Origin: Mesostigma viride
Taxonomy: Eukaryota > Streptophyta > Mesostigmatophyceae > Mesostigmatales > Mesostigmataceae
Assembly (NCBI GenBank): GCA_009746045.1
Contig: RPFO01000774.1
Location: forward strand, 651,157 to 715,156
DNA: 64,000 nt
Reading direction: 5' to 3'
Shown: piece by piece, positions 45,085 through 56,667 of the stretch
Position numbering within the stretch: position 1 is the first letter of the stretch
Layout of the letters: the number at the start of each line of letters is the position of its first letter
Program-made: the position numbers and the translations under genes
The notes under the pieces: model-generated
Database searches by the model: none
Told to the model about the DNA's origin: nothing
The model's input: the letters and a program-made list of their open reading frames with translations, nothing else

Positions 45085-47157
45085 GGTGTCCAACTCGCGC
45101 CTAAAAATAGGCTCCAGTTGCACCTTGCATGGTAATGTCCACAACCTAACCTAAAAACAATTTAGGGTCCATACTGGGACCAAAGCACACACATATAGGG
45201 ACTTACTTGGGGGTCATGTCATTGGTCATGTTGCAATGTCCTATGGGTGCTAAATATAGCACCACCCTCAGGGGGGTGCGCGAGTGCGAGAAAAACACTC
45301 ATGTATAATGCATTATTACACCTGAAAACAGTTCCGTTGCTCCCAACATTTTAAAGGCAGTTGCTTCGGTACCCAGGCATGGCTTCTGAACACTGACATG
45401 ACAGGTTGTCCCAGGGACCCAGATGCATTATCTAAAAATAACTCGCGCCTAAAAATAGGAGCCAGTTTGGCTGGTGACATTTGCTAGCATTACAAGGCAG
45501 GCGCCTCAGTCCGTAGCATCATAAAACATCATAAATGATCAAACATGCATTATTTCATCAATTCCAGCATACAGAACATCCATAACAGCGATTAAACATA
45601 GGTAGCCATGCCAATGCACAGTCACATTCGCGCGTATCATGGCATGGTAAGGCCAATGACTACCCACCACACAAGCCTACCACATGCACAGTTTTTCTCA
45701 CATGTCAGTGCTAGACTAAATAAGTAAAAGTAAGCCTAGATCATTGGAAATGCTAACTGGAGCTCCTTATATGCTGGGCTTCATCATTTCAGCTGTTAAC
45801 TGGCTACGGGGCGACATGCGGCATTAAGTGGCATTACAATGGTATGAGGCGTGCACAATGGTGCTTTTGAATGGCCGGGTAATGCTCAAAATGATCACTA
45901 ACACTCAGCTTAAACTATGCTTCATGTTGTTCTAAAGAAAATGTCACCATGTGGTGGCTACCAAGCTCTACTAGCAGGTATACCACTGTGCCAAGGCCCA
46001 AATGCACGTGTGCAAGGGGCTACGTAGCCCATGCATCCACAACATAAAAAATGACCTCCATATGCTTGCCTGAGATGAAATGACACAGAGACAACTCATG
46101 GACCTTCTTTTGAATGCAAGCAGGGCACTGGGACCTCCACAGGTGTTACATGAAGACAGATGGGGTGACTGCACAACAGCAATACTAACAAAGCTAAAAG
46201 GCTAACCAAAAACAGGCCAGGATACCATCTATTCTTAAGGATTTAGGCTATAGAAACCATCATGATACCATATGGAACTTATTTACATGTAACACCAATC
46301 ATTATTCTAGTATATTTGGTGCAGACGCAGCCAATCATGAACAAAACTGATGAAAATCTGACCGTAATGGCTGTGCGCAACCACCACCACAAACCATTAC
46401 AGAAAAGTAGTAACGAAGCAACTTTGACATCCCAAACCTTCAACAATGAGTCCGAGATTACTTACCGAGTGATACGACGACTTTATCTTGTCGACGGTAA
46501 CCGCAGGGACACTAAACTACGCCAGGTCGAAACCGCAAAAAAAAGGCTCAAGGACAGCTAGCAAGCTGACGACAGGGCCGATGCGTCAAGACTTTGCTGG
46601 CCCACGACACTAATGAAATATTCGAAATACATCGTAACATATTTACTCGATGCGAAATATTCAATTATAAAGCCGCCGATAACAAGTGCTAGCTTCATTG
46701 TCACTCCCGTCACAATAAACACGCGTTGACGCAGTAAAACCCAGACCGAGATGATTGCGCACCTCAGTAAATGTTGCGCGACTGCGGCTACAGCATCTTT
46801 ATAACGCATAAAAAATGCCTACAAAATTTGGAACGAATCCATGCATCGATGCTCCTACACCAATCAGTTTTCTGCACCGCCATAGCCTCGAATATGCATG
46901 TTCGTAATTATTTTACATTCACTTTCGTCCCGGTGGACCTGGGTACCCCCTGTACTGTAACCGTTAATTAGTCCCTGTAGACTTGGTCTAAACATAGTGA
47001 TGTCCGGTATCAGGGCGTAGAGCACATCTAGCTCTAGCAGCAGACCTAAAAATATCACGGAAATGTCTACTGGCATTCGCGCCGCGCCGCTTCCCATCTC
47101 GCGCCTATTTGTAGGCGCGAGTTCAACTCGCGCCTACAAATAGGCGCGAGCACCATT
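45085..47157. mobile_element. Possible DNA element with hairpin ends
   Basis: Left end ATGGTGTCCAACTCGCGCCT (45,085; after TTAA) and right end complement ATGGTGCTCGCGCCTATTTG (before TTAT) look like diverged terminal repeats. The right end is a double hairpin: CTCGCGCC...GGCGCGAG, then TTCAA, then the same palindrome again (47,099-47,151). The left motif recurs internally at about 45,438 (ACTCGCGCCTAAAAATAGGA). The layout matches the paired hairpins joined by TTCAA at the right end of 2175-3892. No transposase ORF. Boundaries tentative. Confidence 0.4.
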
Positions 47158-49382
47158 TATGTCGCGCATTCATACAACAAAAAACTGAGTTGCCCTTCTT
47201 ATTGGAAGGCCAGCCCATTGATGCAGCCGCCGTGTTGCGTCTATGGCGTGCTGAAATGGAGGCACATGCGGCGGAGTATGGCGACTTGCGGAAACACCGC
47301 GATTATCATTTGACCAAACACGACATTGTGAATATCCATCGTAAAAAGACAGAATGCGAATGGAAGTTGGGCTATTCCGAGGCGGCTAGTTTGTCCCAGT
47401 GGTCTTTGTCGTCAAAGTTGGCTGGCATGGTTCGTTTCTTACAATGGCAGGTATTTGCGCGCAAAACACCTTGCGAAAAGTGCAGGACATGCAAAGATTG
47501 CACACAACCAGCAGAATGGTGTGCCACGTGTAGAGAATGTGCGTTGTGTCAACAAATCACAAATGGCAAATGCAGGCCGGGTCCATCGCATTGGCAAGTG
47601 TGAGTGCACACAACAGTGTGAGACGTGCAAGAAGTGCAAAAACTGTCCGACATACGACGAGACGAGCCCATTTATTATGGTCATACAATCAAGTTGGCAG
47701 CGTGACTGTATGCGCAAGTTTGGGGACAAGATGGTTTTTTTGGATAGTACCCATGGCATGTTTTGCCTTGGATATTACTTTGCAACCTTGCTTGTGGAAG
47801 ATGACCATGGCACTGGAATCCCGGTTGCCTGGTGCATCATGTCATCGGAGAGCACTAACTCATACAAAACTTTCCTAAAAGCCGTGTGGGATGATCCTGA
47901 ATCCGCTTTACCTATTCCAAAATCATTTATGGTGGATTGTGCCGAGTCAGAAAGGAATGCCATCAAGGAGGTTTTCCCCGCGGAGGTAAAGATATTTTTG
48001 TGCAGTTGGCATGTTGCTAGAGCATGGTACAAGAACGTGATTACGAAAGTGAAGTCGCGTGAAGACCGGTACGCCTTATACAAGGGATTGTCAACTTTGT
48101 TGTATTCCATAAAAGGACAAGTTAATCCTAATACGAACCCAAGTGAAATAGTTACAATAGTGAAAAATCAGCTTGAAAACTTTTATGTCCAGTGGGAGGG
48201 CCGTCAACCAGCATTCATCACCTATGTCAAGAAGGAATGGGGGAAGAGCTTTCCACATTGGGCTCATGCCTTTCGGCATGCGGACTATGGTGGGCATGAT
48301 ACTAACAATCTGTTGGAACGCTATCATCGTAAATTGAAAAGCCAATGGATGTGGGGCCAAGGTAGACAAAGGCTAGACTTGGTGATATATCGATTACTGA
48401 TCGCCTTGAAATACATGAAGGATGATCAATTAGTGAAAGATCACGGTAGTTACATCAACAGGAATTTGTACAAGAATGAAGGGACTGCTGCAGAAGTTGC
48501 CAAGGAACTGCTTCCCACCGTTGTAACGCATTTAGACAACGCTTGTGAAGGGGTTTGCGAAGTGCTCTCTGCGGCAACTAGTAATGACAAGGTGAAAGTG
48601 ACATTTCGGAGCTTACAAGCCCCTCTCGGATGTACATGCTTGACAGCACACACCGGCAAAGTTTGTTGCCATTTTATTGCATCATTGCTTTTCCACAATG
48701 TGTGCACTCAGGAGAACTTGGATGTATTATTGTGCAGACGCGCCACATTTGGTGTTCCTCGTGGGAAAGTTTTCCAAGTGTTTGTTGATGAGTTGGAATT
48801 TGTCAAGGAAGAAATGTCCAAGTATCCCACAGATCGGCACGATGACGGTCACGTCATGGATGTCAACGACATGGAGCCCTTACCTGACGAGGAGGGTGAT
48901 CGCTTTCCGCATGAAGATGACTCACTGCCAGCTGAACCCAACGACAAGGAGCTGGAAATGCGACTATTGAATGCATTTGACGGAGCCATGCAGGTAAATA
49001 TGCTGCATTCTTTTTGCCAAAGACTAGATGTGCACAGATTTGGTACCTGGCCTGCAATCTTTTTGTGTGTGGGGGGGAGAGATTACTTAACTCACGTTGA
49101 CATCCGCTTGAATGTGATTGCCTGCATGTTGTCCACAATGTACTACAATGCATATGTCGTTCCACTTTACTCCTGAACCGCAGGCATGGAGGATGGCTTC
49201 CTTTACTGCCAAGGAAACGGCCGCAAAAGTTTTGTTAGCGTCTTGTGTAGAAAGTTGTAGGATCTTGACTGAGAGCACAGTTGTGCCTATTGCCGAAGGA
49301 AATGAATTTTCGGGAAGAGCGGGCTCTAAGCCGATTCAACAAGACCCTGTGGTTTTGCGAGCATGCAACAAAGGCAGTGCCA

Positions 49383-50686
49383 TTGTTCCGCCGCCAGGCT
49401 TACCCGCCAACCAGCCGTCTGGGCCTGCCAACCCACCGCCAGCAGCCCCATCTCCCAGCGCCTCGCCTGAGCCCAAGAAACCCTGCCACGCTCGCAAATG
49501 GCGCCAGTTCCTCCCCGGCGACCGAGGATTCTCCCTCACCGGGTGGCAAGAATTGTCGCCGCAGGAATGCATTGAGGTTCTCCAGTTCCTCGAACAGGAG
49601 CGGAAGCTCTTCGTGAAGGGGGCTATTGACTACGATGGAGACATGTCCTGGCTCTATGCTATGAACGAAGCACAACAACGCCTGGCTATCTTGACCAGCC
49701 ATTTCCAGCTCCGCCTCATCGACATCACCCGCACGCTCCGCACCCCAGCCCCCGCACAGCCGGCAGCCCCCTCGGCTTCCTCCCTCTGCAAGGATGACAT
49801 CCGCGCAGTGCTGGAGGAGCACGTGACCTGGCCGCTGGCCGAGCAGCTGACATCGCTGAACACCACGCTCAACACGGTCGAGGCCCGGGTCTCCAACGTG
49901 GAAACCAAGGTCGTCCACAAGCTCCAGCCCCAGTTCACGACGCTGCACACCGCGGCACAAGCTTCGGAAACGCATGCGGCACTTGTCTCTCGCCTTAACC
50001 AGGTGGAGGGCAAGTGTGGCGTGCTCCTGAAGAAGCTTGAGGCCATCACCGCCCACACCGAGGCCCTGGCCACACAGGTCCCCAAGATAGCGGAGCAGAC
50101 GGCCACCATTGCATCCCAGCCACCCCGGCAGGATGCTGGCGACCTCCCGCCGCTCTCCTACGCGGACCTGCTGCGGTCAGCGACCGCCTCCACCACCGAC
50201 GCCATCGCCACAAAGCTCCAGGAGCTGGAGGACCACCGCCAGGCCCAGCAACGGGAGGTCACCGATCGCGCTCGCCGCGAGTGCCGAGTGGTGCTACGTC
50301 GCTTCCCCCAGAAGCCAGGTGAGACGTCAACCTCTCTTGCTGACGAGCTCAAGAACCAGCTTCTTACCCTCATGGGCCTGGTAGGTGAGGTAGAACTGCG
50401 TGGGTGCCACCGCCTTCCCCACTCACGGGACAAGGCGGCTCCCCCACCAGTCCTACTCACCTTCTCCTCCCCTGAGGATAAGCAGCGGTTCCTCTCTCGT
50501 CGCAAGCGGTTGCACGACCTCACCTGGACGCTGGATGACGACCTCACCCCCGCTCAGCAACAGCAGCGACGCGACCTGTGGCCGGAATACCTCCGCCATA
50601 AGCAGGACCCCCAGAAGCCCAAGGTGTACTGGAGGGGCGGGGACCTGATGATCAACCACAAGATGTGGACGCCCCCAGCGGGCTAG
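49383..50686 (+). CDS. Retroelement ORF1 protein, open
   Basis: Open without ATG from the insertion edge, in frame with the disrupted MULE exon, to TAG at 50,684. Starts PPPGLPANQPSGPANPPPAA (P-rich), then SPEPKKPCHARKW. The middle region (about 49,790-50,150) is helical with heptads (LTSLNTTLNTVEARVSNVET), a likely trimeric coiled coil. Then comes an RRM-like domain with ECRVVLRRFPQ, VELRGCHRLPHSRDKAAPPP and VLLTFSSPEDKQRFLSRRKR, then LDDDLTPAQQQQRRDLWPEY and VYWRGGDLMI. RNA-binding ORF1 role is inferred. The first internal Met (49,642) could serve as a start. A hybrid MULE-ORF1 reading frame results from the insertion. Confidence 0.85.
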
Positions 50687-51090
50687 AATAGCAATAGCCC
50701 TAGCTTGTAACCATTGGCGTCACTGCCGCTAAGGCAGCCATGCCTAGAATGTTGCCTAGCTGTGCCAACACACCTAGTCACGTGCCGCCAACGCACGGTA
50801 CACAACCAGCCATAGCCTAGTCCTAGTACAGCCATGCTACGCCCTGGCTATGTTCAGATTACTTGCCCACGCTCCTTGCTATGATATGCTCACATGGGTC
50901 TTATTGCACCCACAGTTTGCCGGATCGTTAGCCTGTCCTTTTAGCTAGCCGCGCCCGATTGCAGCTGTGGCATGCCTTTGGCATGAAGGAGACTGGGGGT
51001 CTCTGCCCTTTCTCCTGTAGTGCACACACAGGGATTAAAAGCACTTCGGTGCTCCGTGACTCCCCAACGGGAGCACGAGTTTAATTAATT
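49383..51090 (+). mobile_element. ORF1-only non-LTR retroelement in MULE exon, 13-bp TSD
   Basis: A 1708-bp insertion flanked by AAAGGCAGTGCCA at 49,370-49,382 and 51,091-51,103. ORF1 plus 3' UTR only. The 3' end is CTCCGTGACTCCCCAACGGG, then AGCACGAG and a TTAATTAATT tail, identical in type to 5758-6032. The clean TSD and the intact 434-codon ORF suggest a young insertion. Confidence 0.93.
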
Positions 51091-52395
51091 AAAGGCAGTG
51101 CCAAACGGAAGAAGGACGAAGTGGACATGCCGGAGCTGACGTCAACCCATGCTGCCTCCAATGCACCTTCCAAACGGAGGGCTGGGTTTCGACAGAAGCT
51201 CTCAGAGAATTTACCACGACAACCGATGAATGGTGAGCCATACAACTTAAATAAGCCGCTCTAGATTGTAATGATGAAGTCAATATGAGCATGTGCATGT
51301 TGTATTGATTGCGGTTTACCCTAACAAGTACATCACAACAAAGTTGACAATGCCATTGTTTTTTTTTTTTTTGTGCATGCAGTCCCTAACACCATGGAGG
51401 GAGGCCCAAGCACTCCTGCAGGGGGTGGAATGCCTGATACCAGAGAGAGCGTTAACTTAACAGGTGAGAATCTTGCCCCAGGCTTGTGGGATCGCTGACG
51501 ACATGCCATATGCGTTTTAAAACAAACACGCATACATTTACTTGCTGTGAAGATAAACACATACCCACTTGTTAATTAAGCAATGACATCGACACACACA
51601 TGCGCCTTAAGTCTTTACCACATGGTTTTGCTCACATGACGCTCGGGATCGCTTGGGACCTATTTATGGTAACGTGAGATAGGCCAGCTTTGAGAAAGCG
51701 AGGTAGTAAATCTATAACTTGGCGGAGAGGCCGGGTTTTGAGGAATGTACTACTGTATTAAACTAATTTACATAAAAACCTTGGAAATAAATGTCTTTTT
51801 GTGAATGCATGCAGACCCTGACGTCATGGTGGGAGGTCAAAGCTCCTCTCTTGGTGTTCGGGAAGATGCCCGGACCTGCATTGATGACTTGACAGGTGAA
51901 TCGTGATGTATGTTTTATACACATGAATAACAACCTAACAATGTTGTTGATTTGCTCGCATTTGATTGTAGTATCATTTAAGTTTTTGTAAGTTGTTCTC
52001 TACCTGAACTACATGCCGGATTGCTTTTTTGTACATGGCCATATATTTTTGCTCACAGGAAATCACACACAAATTGTCCAATACACATGACCATGCACCC
52101 ACACATGATGTCGATCGGTATACTTTTTTTTGTTAATTTACCTAAGTCAAGAATGGCACACACATACGCCTAGCAGAATGCGGGTTTATTACCAGGGGCG
52201 TGTTTGGCATCTTCCCAAGTCCGATAATATCTTCTTGTCTTCCTTTGTATGCATGCAGGCCGTGACCTAGAGGTAGAAAGGAGCAGGTATACCGGGAAGA
52301 CACCGCCACACCTGACGTGGGACGAACGAGCGCGACCTGTGCGACATCCTCCTGTGGCTCAAGTGCTGAAGAAGAGTTGCTCGCGGTTGTGTTAA

Positions 52396-53735
52396 CCCAT
52401 TAACGATACCGGTACAGATGTCCAGCACTAAAGGGCCTCTATGGAGCTTTTATTGAGAAAAACGTGGCAACTTGCACAGCGATGGAGTGTAGGGTAGAGG
52501 GTTGTAGACCCGCCCTGCGCACGCCTGTGAGGGTGCTCCGGTATGTAGTGTGCATCCTTTGTGTGTGTTATCATTAGTTGGCCTACTCACTACCAAGTGG
52601 GAGTGTAATTGTTCGTGGTGGGAGTCCTGCCTTGGATGCCGTCCGCCCCGGCAAGCCCGTCCTCCAGGCAGTCAGGGGAACCACCATTGGGGGGAGGTGG
52701 CTCAATTGATGGAGGTGGTAAGCCCCTGCACCGATTGGCTAGTCGGTCGAATCCCACCAGATGATGTAACTCTCACTGCGTAATGGGGAGCTAATTGGTG
52801 GTGGCATAGTCATGGGATGCGTAGGTCTACTTCATGATTACCCGCTATCTTACTTTGTTTTTATCGTGGTCCTCTCTACTGCTGCAAGGGGCTCCCTACC
52901 TGTTGGGGGCGGGGGGGGGCAGGTTATCTTTGTTAGTTATATACGCCGTCTCTCAGTGGTGTTACGTCCGTTCGATATGGACTTGCCTACAGAGGGTGGT
53001 ACTGACGTGTTGATCGGGAGTTCCGGTTGAGCCTGTGATACATTATTTTTCAATTTGCGTTTCAATTTGCGGTGGTTGATCAAGCATGACTATATGGTTG
53101 TCTCCTTGATATGCTGTATAGTTTTCGGAAGACACCGACGCACGGCTGACACGCATGGTTGACACTATACGTACCAACTTGATTATTTGGGTGGTTATGC
53201 CCTTTCATACGGCTTCACGTTGCATGGCTTTACATTTCCCTTCCTTATTTAAGTGAATGACATGGGGAGACATGCTTTAGGACTTGGTGCACTTTGCCTG
53301 AGCAAGGTGTGACAATTAATTCACCGCTATAAATGTGAATGGACCTGTGAATGGACCAAGTTCGTCGAAACGGGGAAATAACGTTACTTGATACTAGATT
53401 TAGGGAGGTCCTGTGTTCGTAACTTGCTGGTAGCTACTGTGGTTTCTCATTTTCGGTGTTGTCCGTGGAATCTCATATTTGGGCAGCTAGCCCCATGCAC
53501 GTTGAGCGCTTACTGACAACAATACAAGATTTAGACGCGTAGGGGGGCAAGAATCAATTGTGCGTCGGCACGGTAGCTTGCATCATTCACGATTTGTGCG
53601 TTTTAATCGAAGGGCATCTACTTAGTTCGGCAGAGCAACGGGGGTTGTTTAGTTAGTAGTTAGTTAGTACTTACTTAGTTAAAATAGTTAGTCAGTTAGT
53701 GAGCTAGTGAGCTAGTTAGAACTTGATAGGTAGGT
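52396..53735. other. Downstream of MULE gene
   Basis: 3' UTR and intergenic DNA; no supported gene. Short TTAG-rich runs (GTTAGTTAG and relatives) occur at 53,650-53,750 before the LINE tail. Confidence 0.35.
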
Positions 53736-53739
53736 CAGG

Positions 53740-53936
53740 TAGGTAGGTAATTAATTAATTAACTAATTAGACTCGTGCTCCCGTTGGGGAGTCACGGAGC
53801 CCGAACTGCCTTTCATCCCTTTGTTTGCACAACAGGAAGGAAGGTCATAGACCCCCTTTCTCCTTCATGCTAGAGGCATGCCACAGCTGCGTGACTCCCA
53901 AACGGGAGCACGAGTCTAATTAATTAATTAATTAAT
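53740..53936. mobile_element. Palindromic mini-element with two LINE 3' ends
   Basis: About 195 bp. The left is a minus-strand 3' end (AATTAATTAATTAACTAATT, then GACTCGTGCTCCCGTTGGGG); the right is a plus-strand 3' end (CGTGACTCCCAAACGGGAGC, then ACGAGTCTAATTAATTAATT). Only about 100 bp lies between the two stems, including CCTTTCTCCTTCATGC from the plus-type 3' UTR. Outer ends are both TTAA tails. Confidence 0.85.
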
Positions 53937-54132
53937 GCCACAGCTGCAATCGGACACGCTAAACGATCCTGCAAGATATGTGGGTGCAATGAGACCCATG
54001 TGAGCTTATCATAACAAGGAGCGTGGGCAAGTAATGTGAGCATAGCCAAGACGTAGCATCATTAGATGTACAAGGGAATATTTAATAGCTATCTTGATGT
54101 GCGTGGAGGAATAACGGCGAACATGAAATGAA

Positions 54133-54293
54133 GGAACAAGTACCCCACAACCAGGAACGTGCATCCCACAACCAGGAACGAGTATCCCACAACCAGGAAC
54201 GTGTTTCCCACCACCAGGAACAAGTATCACATAACCAGGAACGACTATCCCACAACTAGGAACGTGTATCCCACAACCAGGAACAAGTATCCT
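54133..54293 (+). repeat. Minisatellite of about 21 bp, CCAGGAACGTGTATCCCACAA
   Basis: About seven copies; units vary at GTGTAT/GAGTAT/AAGTAT. Same motif as 56,668-57,088. Confidence 0.9.
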
Positions 54294-55385
54294 CTGCCGG
54301 CAGTGCCACCCCATGCAAGACCCCACAAGCCATCCTTGCGTCAAGGGGACATGCAGTCATCACAAGGAGCGGTAACTGCCGGCAGTTCCACGCCATGCAA
54401 GACCCTACAAGCCGTCCTTGCATAAAGGGGACATGCAGTCATCACAAGGAGTGGTAACTGCCGGCAGTGCCACCCCATGCAAGAAGACACAAGCCGGGGA
54501 CATGCAGTCATCACAAGGAGTGGTAACTGCCGGCAGTGCCACGCCATGCAAGACCCCACAAGCCATCCTTGCGTCAAGGGGACATGCAGTCATCACAAGG
54601 AGTGGTAACTGCCGGCAGTGCCACGCCATGCAAGACCCCACAAGCCATCCTTGCGTCAAGGGGACATGCAGTCATCACAAGGAGTGGTAACTGCCGGCAG
54701 TGCCACCCCATGCAAGACCCCACAAGCCATCCTTGCATAAAGGGGACATGCAGTCATCACAAGGAGTGGTAACTGCCGGCAGTGCCACCCCATGCAAGAA
54801 GACACAAGCCGGGGACTGTCATGCAGTCATCACAAGGAGTGGTAACTGCCGGCAGTGCCACGCCATGCAAGACCCCACAAGCCATCCTTGCGTCAAGGGG
54901 ACATGCAGTCATCACAAGGAGCGGTAACTGCCGGCAGTGCCACCCCATGCAAGACCCCACAAGCCATCCTTGCATAAAGGGGACATGCAGTCATCACAAG
55001 GAGTGGTAACTGCCGGCAGTGCCACCCATGCAAGACACAAGCCGGGGACATGCAGTCATCACAAGGAGTGGTAACTGCCGGCAGTGCCACGCCATGCAAG
55101 ACCCCACAAGCCATCCTTGCGTCAAGGGGACATGCAGTCATCACAAGGAGCGGTAACTGCCGGCAGTTCCACGCCATGCAAGACCCTACAAGCCGTCCTT
55201 GCATAAAGGGGACATGCAGTCATCACAAGGAGTGGTAACTGCCGGCAGTGCCACCCCATGCAAGAACACACAAGCCGGGGACATGCAGTCATCAAGGAGT
55301 GGTAACTGCCGGCAGTGCTACCCCATGCAAGAACCCACAAGCCAGCCATGCAATCATCACAGGGAGTGGTAACTGCCGGCAGTGC
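54294..55385 (+). repeat. Tandem repeat of 63-86 bp with GGTAACTGCCGGCAGT core
   Basis: About 15 copies, each containing the palindrome ACTGCCGGCAGT, then CCATGCAAGA, and GGGGACATGCAGTCATCACA. Units alternate between about 82 bp (with CCATCCTTGCGTCAAGG) and shorter ones in which CACAAGCCGGGGACATG joins directly. ORFs through it are repeat artefacts. Confidence 0.95.
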
Positions 55386-55388
55386 GCG

Positions 55389-55615
55389 GCCCTAACGTTA
55401 ATTCCCACACCCCCTCTGCTAACGTTAGTTTCCACACCCCTCTGCTAACGTTAGTTTCCACACCCCTCTGCTAACGTTAGTGCCCACCCCCTCGGCTAAC
55501 GTTAATTCCCACACACCCTCTGTTAACGTAAGGTCCCACACCCGTCTGCTAACGTAAGTACGTGCCCCTCCCCCCTCTACTATCGTTAATTCCCTCCCCC
55601 CTTTACTAACGGCCC
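55389..55615 (+). repeat. CTAACGTTAGTGCCC-type minisatellite, part 1
   Basis: Units of 22-26 bp with palindromic AACGTT core and C-rich spacer. It continues at 55,882-55,965 and 56,228-56,655; retroelement 3' ends separate the blocks. Confidence 0.9.
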
Positions 55616-55883
55616 CGGGCAGCCTCCTGGTTTGTCTGTAATATGGAGGCAGATGGTACGCAAGGATAGATGGCAAGTAGTGATGAAGGATCTACCACCC
55701 CCAAGCCTGTGGGGGCTCCGCGTGTGACCAAGTATGGCATTCATAGCGATTCGGGCCGCGGTGCCCACACCCCTGTAACTAGGACCTAGATAGCTTACAC
55801 CATCCATTCCATCCCATGTTCCCCTCCCACTGAGGACTTATGCTCACGTGACGCAGTCACGTGTCTATTAATTAATAAATTAA
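55616..55883 (+). mobile_element. LINE 3' end inside minisatellite
   Basis: Ends with CACGTGACGCAGTCACGTGT hairpin and a TTAATTAATAAATTAATT tail, second tail type as at 6900-6945. The 5' limit is uncertain; it begins about where the AACGTT units stop. Confidence 0.7.
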
Positions 55884-55965
55884 TTTACTAACGTTAGTCC
55901 ACAGCCCCCTCTGCTAACGTAAGTGCCCTCCCCCCCTGTTATCGTTAATGCCCACCCCCCTTAAA

Positions 55966-56225
55966 AAATTAAATTAAATTAAATTATAACATGCCTCCGT
56001 GGGGAGATCATGTAGCACATATTCCGTGATGGATGGGGTGGAGGAAGCCGCCTGATCGAACTATCCTAACTCTAAGCTATCTAGAAAATACTAACTACAC
56101 TACTCATCAAAACGCCTCCTCCGCTTGGGGGGAGGGGGCTTGCCCACAGGGTCGGGCGTGTGCGCCTTGACAATCTTCTTCCGCCGTGTCTTGTCCTGCA
56201 TGGCAGTCCAAGACGGGAGAGTCCC
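55966..56225 (-). mobile_element. LINE 3' end inside minisatellite, minus strand
   Basis: TTTAA-type tail at 55,966-55,990, then ACATGCCTCCGTGGGGAGAT and about 200 bp matching the complement of 34,130-34,330 (including the end of the RT-ORF C-terminus near 56,110-56,200). AACGTT units resume directly on the right. Confidence 0.8.
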
Positions 56226-56227
56226 AC

Positions 56228-56655
56228 CCCCCTTCACTAACGTTATTCCCCAGCCCCCTCTGCTAACGTTAGTGCCCGCGCCCCTTTACAAACTTTAGTG
56301 CTCGTGCCCCTCTGCTAACGTTAGTGCCCGTGCTCCTTTATTAACGTTAGTGCCCCCCCCCTCCCCCCCCTCTGCTAACGTTAGTGCCCGTGCCCCTTCA
56401 CTAACGTTATTCCCCAGCCCCCTCTGCTAACGTAAGTGCCCGCGCCCCTTTACAAACTTTAGTGCTCGTGCCCCTCTGCTAACGTTAGTGCCCGTGCTCC
56501 TTTACTAACGTTAGTGCCCAGCCCCCTCTGCTAACGTTAGTGCCCGTGCCCCTTCACTAACGTTAGCGCCCGTGCCCCTTCACTAACGTTAGTGCCCGTG
56601 CCCCTCTGCTAACGTTATTCCCCAGCCCCCTCTGCTATCGCTAATGCCCGTGCCC
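56228..56655 (+). repeat. CTAACGTTAGTGCCC-type minisatellite, part 2
   Basis: About 18 units with variants CTTCACTAACGTTAGTGCCC and TTTACAAACTTTAGTGCTCG. A longer unit of about 180 bp appears duplicated (56,228-56,400 and 56,395-56,560). Confidence 0.9.
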
Positions 56656-56667
56656 CTTTATATTTGG

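Larger units (their letters stand above)
47191..52395 (+). pseudogene. MULE-type transposase gene, multi-exon, frameshifted and interrupted
   Basis: Mutator-like transposase. The first part (to about 47,590) ends in a Cys-rich array (CEKCRTCKDC...); a +1 frame change near 47,560-47,600 leads to GKCECTQQCETCKKCKNCP and the catalytic core: FLDSTHG (first D), FMVDCAESERNA (second D), CSWHVARAW, and E in NNLLERYHRK. A SWIM finger follows (CTC...CCH, about 48,629-48,672). Donor at 48,994. Later exons 49,184-49,382 continued at 51,091-51,232, then 51,383-51,463, 51,815-51,895 and 52,259-52,395 (stop TAA). Splice phases agree throughout. The 49-51 kb exon is split by a retroelement (49,383-51,090). 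A basic KRRKK-like motif (KRKKDE) after the insertion could be a nuclear signal. The start codon is not found; the frame is open upstream of 47,191 without ATG. Confidence 0.85.

Noticed and set aside
49400-50056. Minus-strand ORF of 218 codons opposite ORF1
   Set aside because: Shadow frame of the ORF1 coding strand.
54294-55385. CRISPR-like array of regular repeats
   Set aside because: The whole unit including the spacer part is repeated; there are no unique spacers, and the context is eukaryotic.
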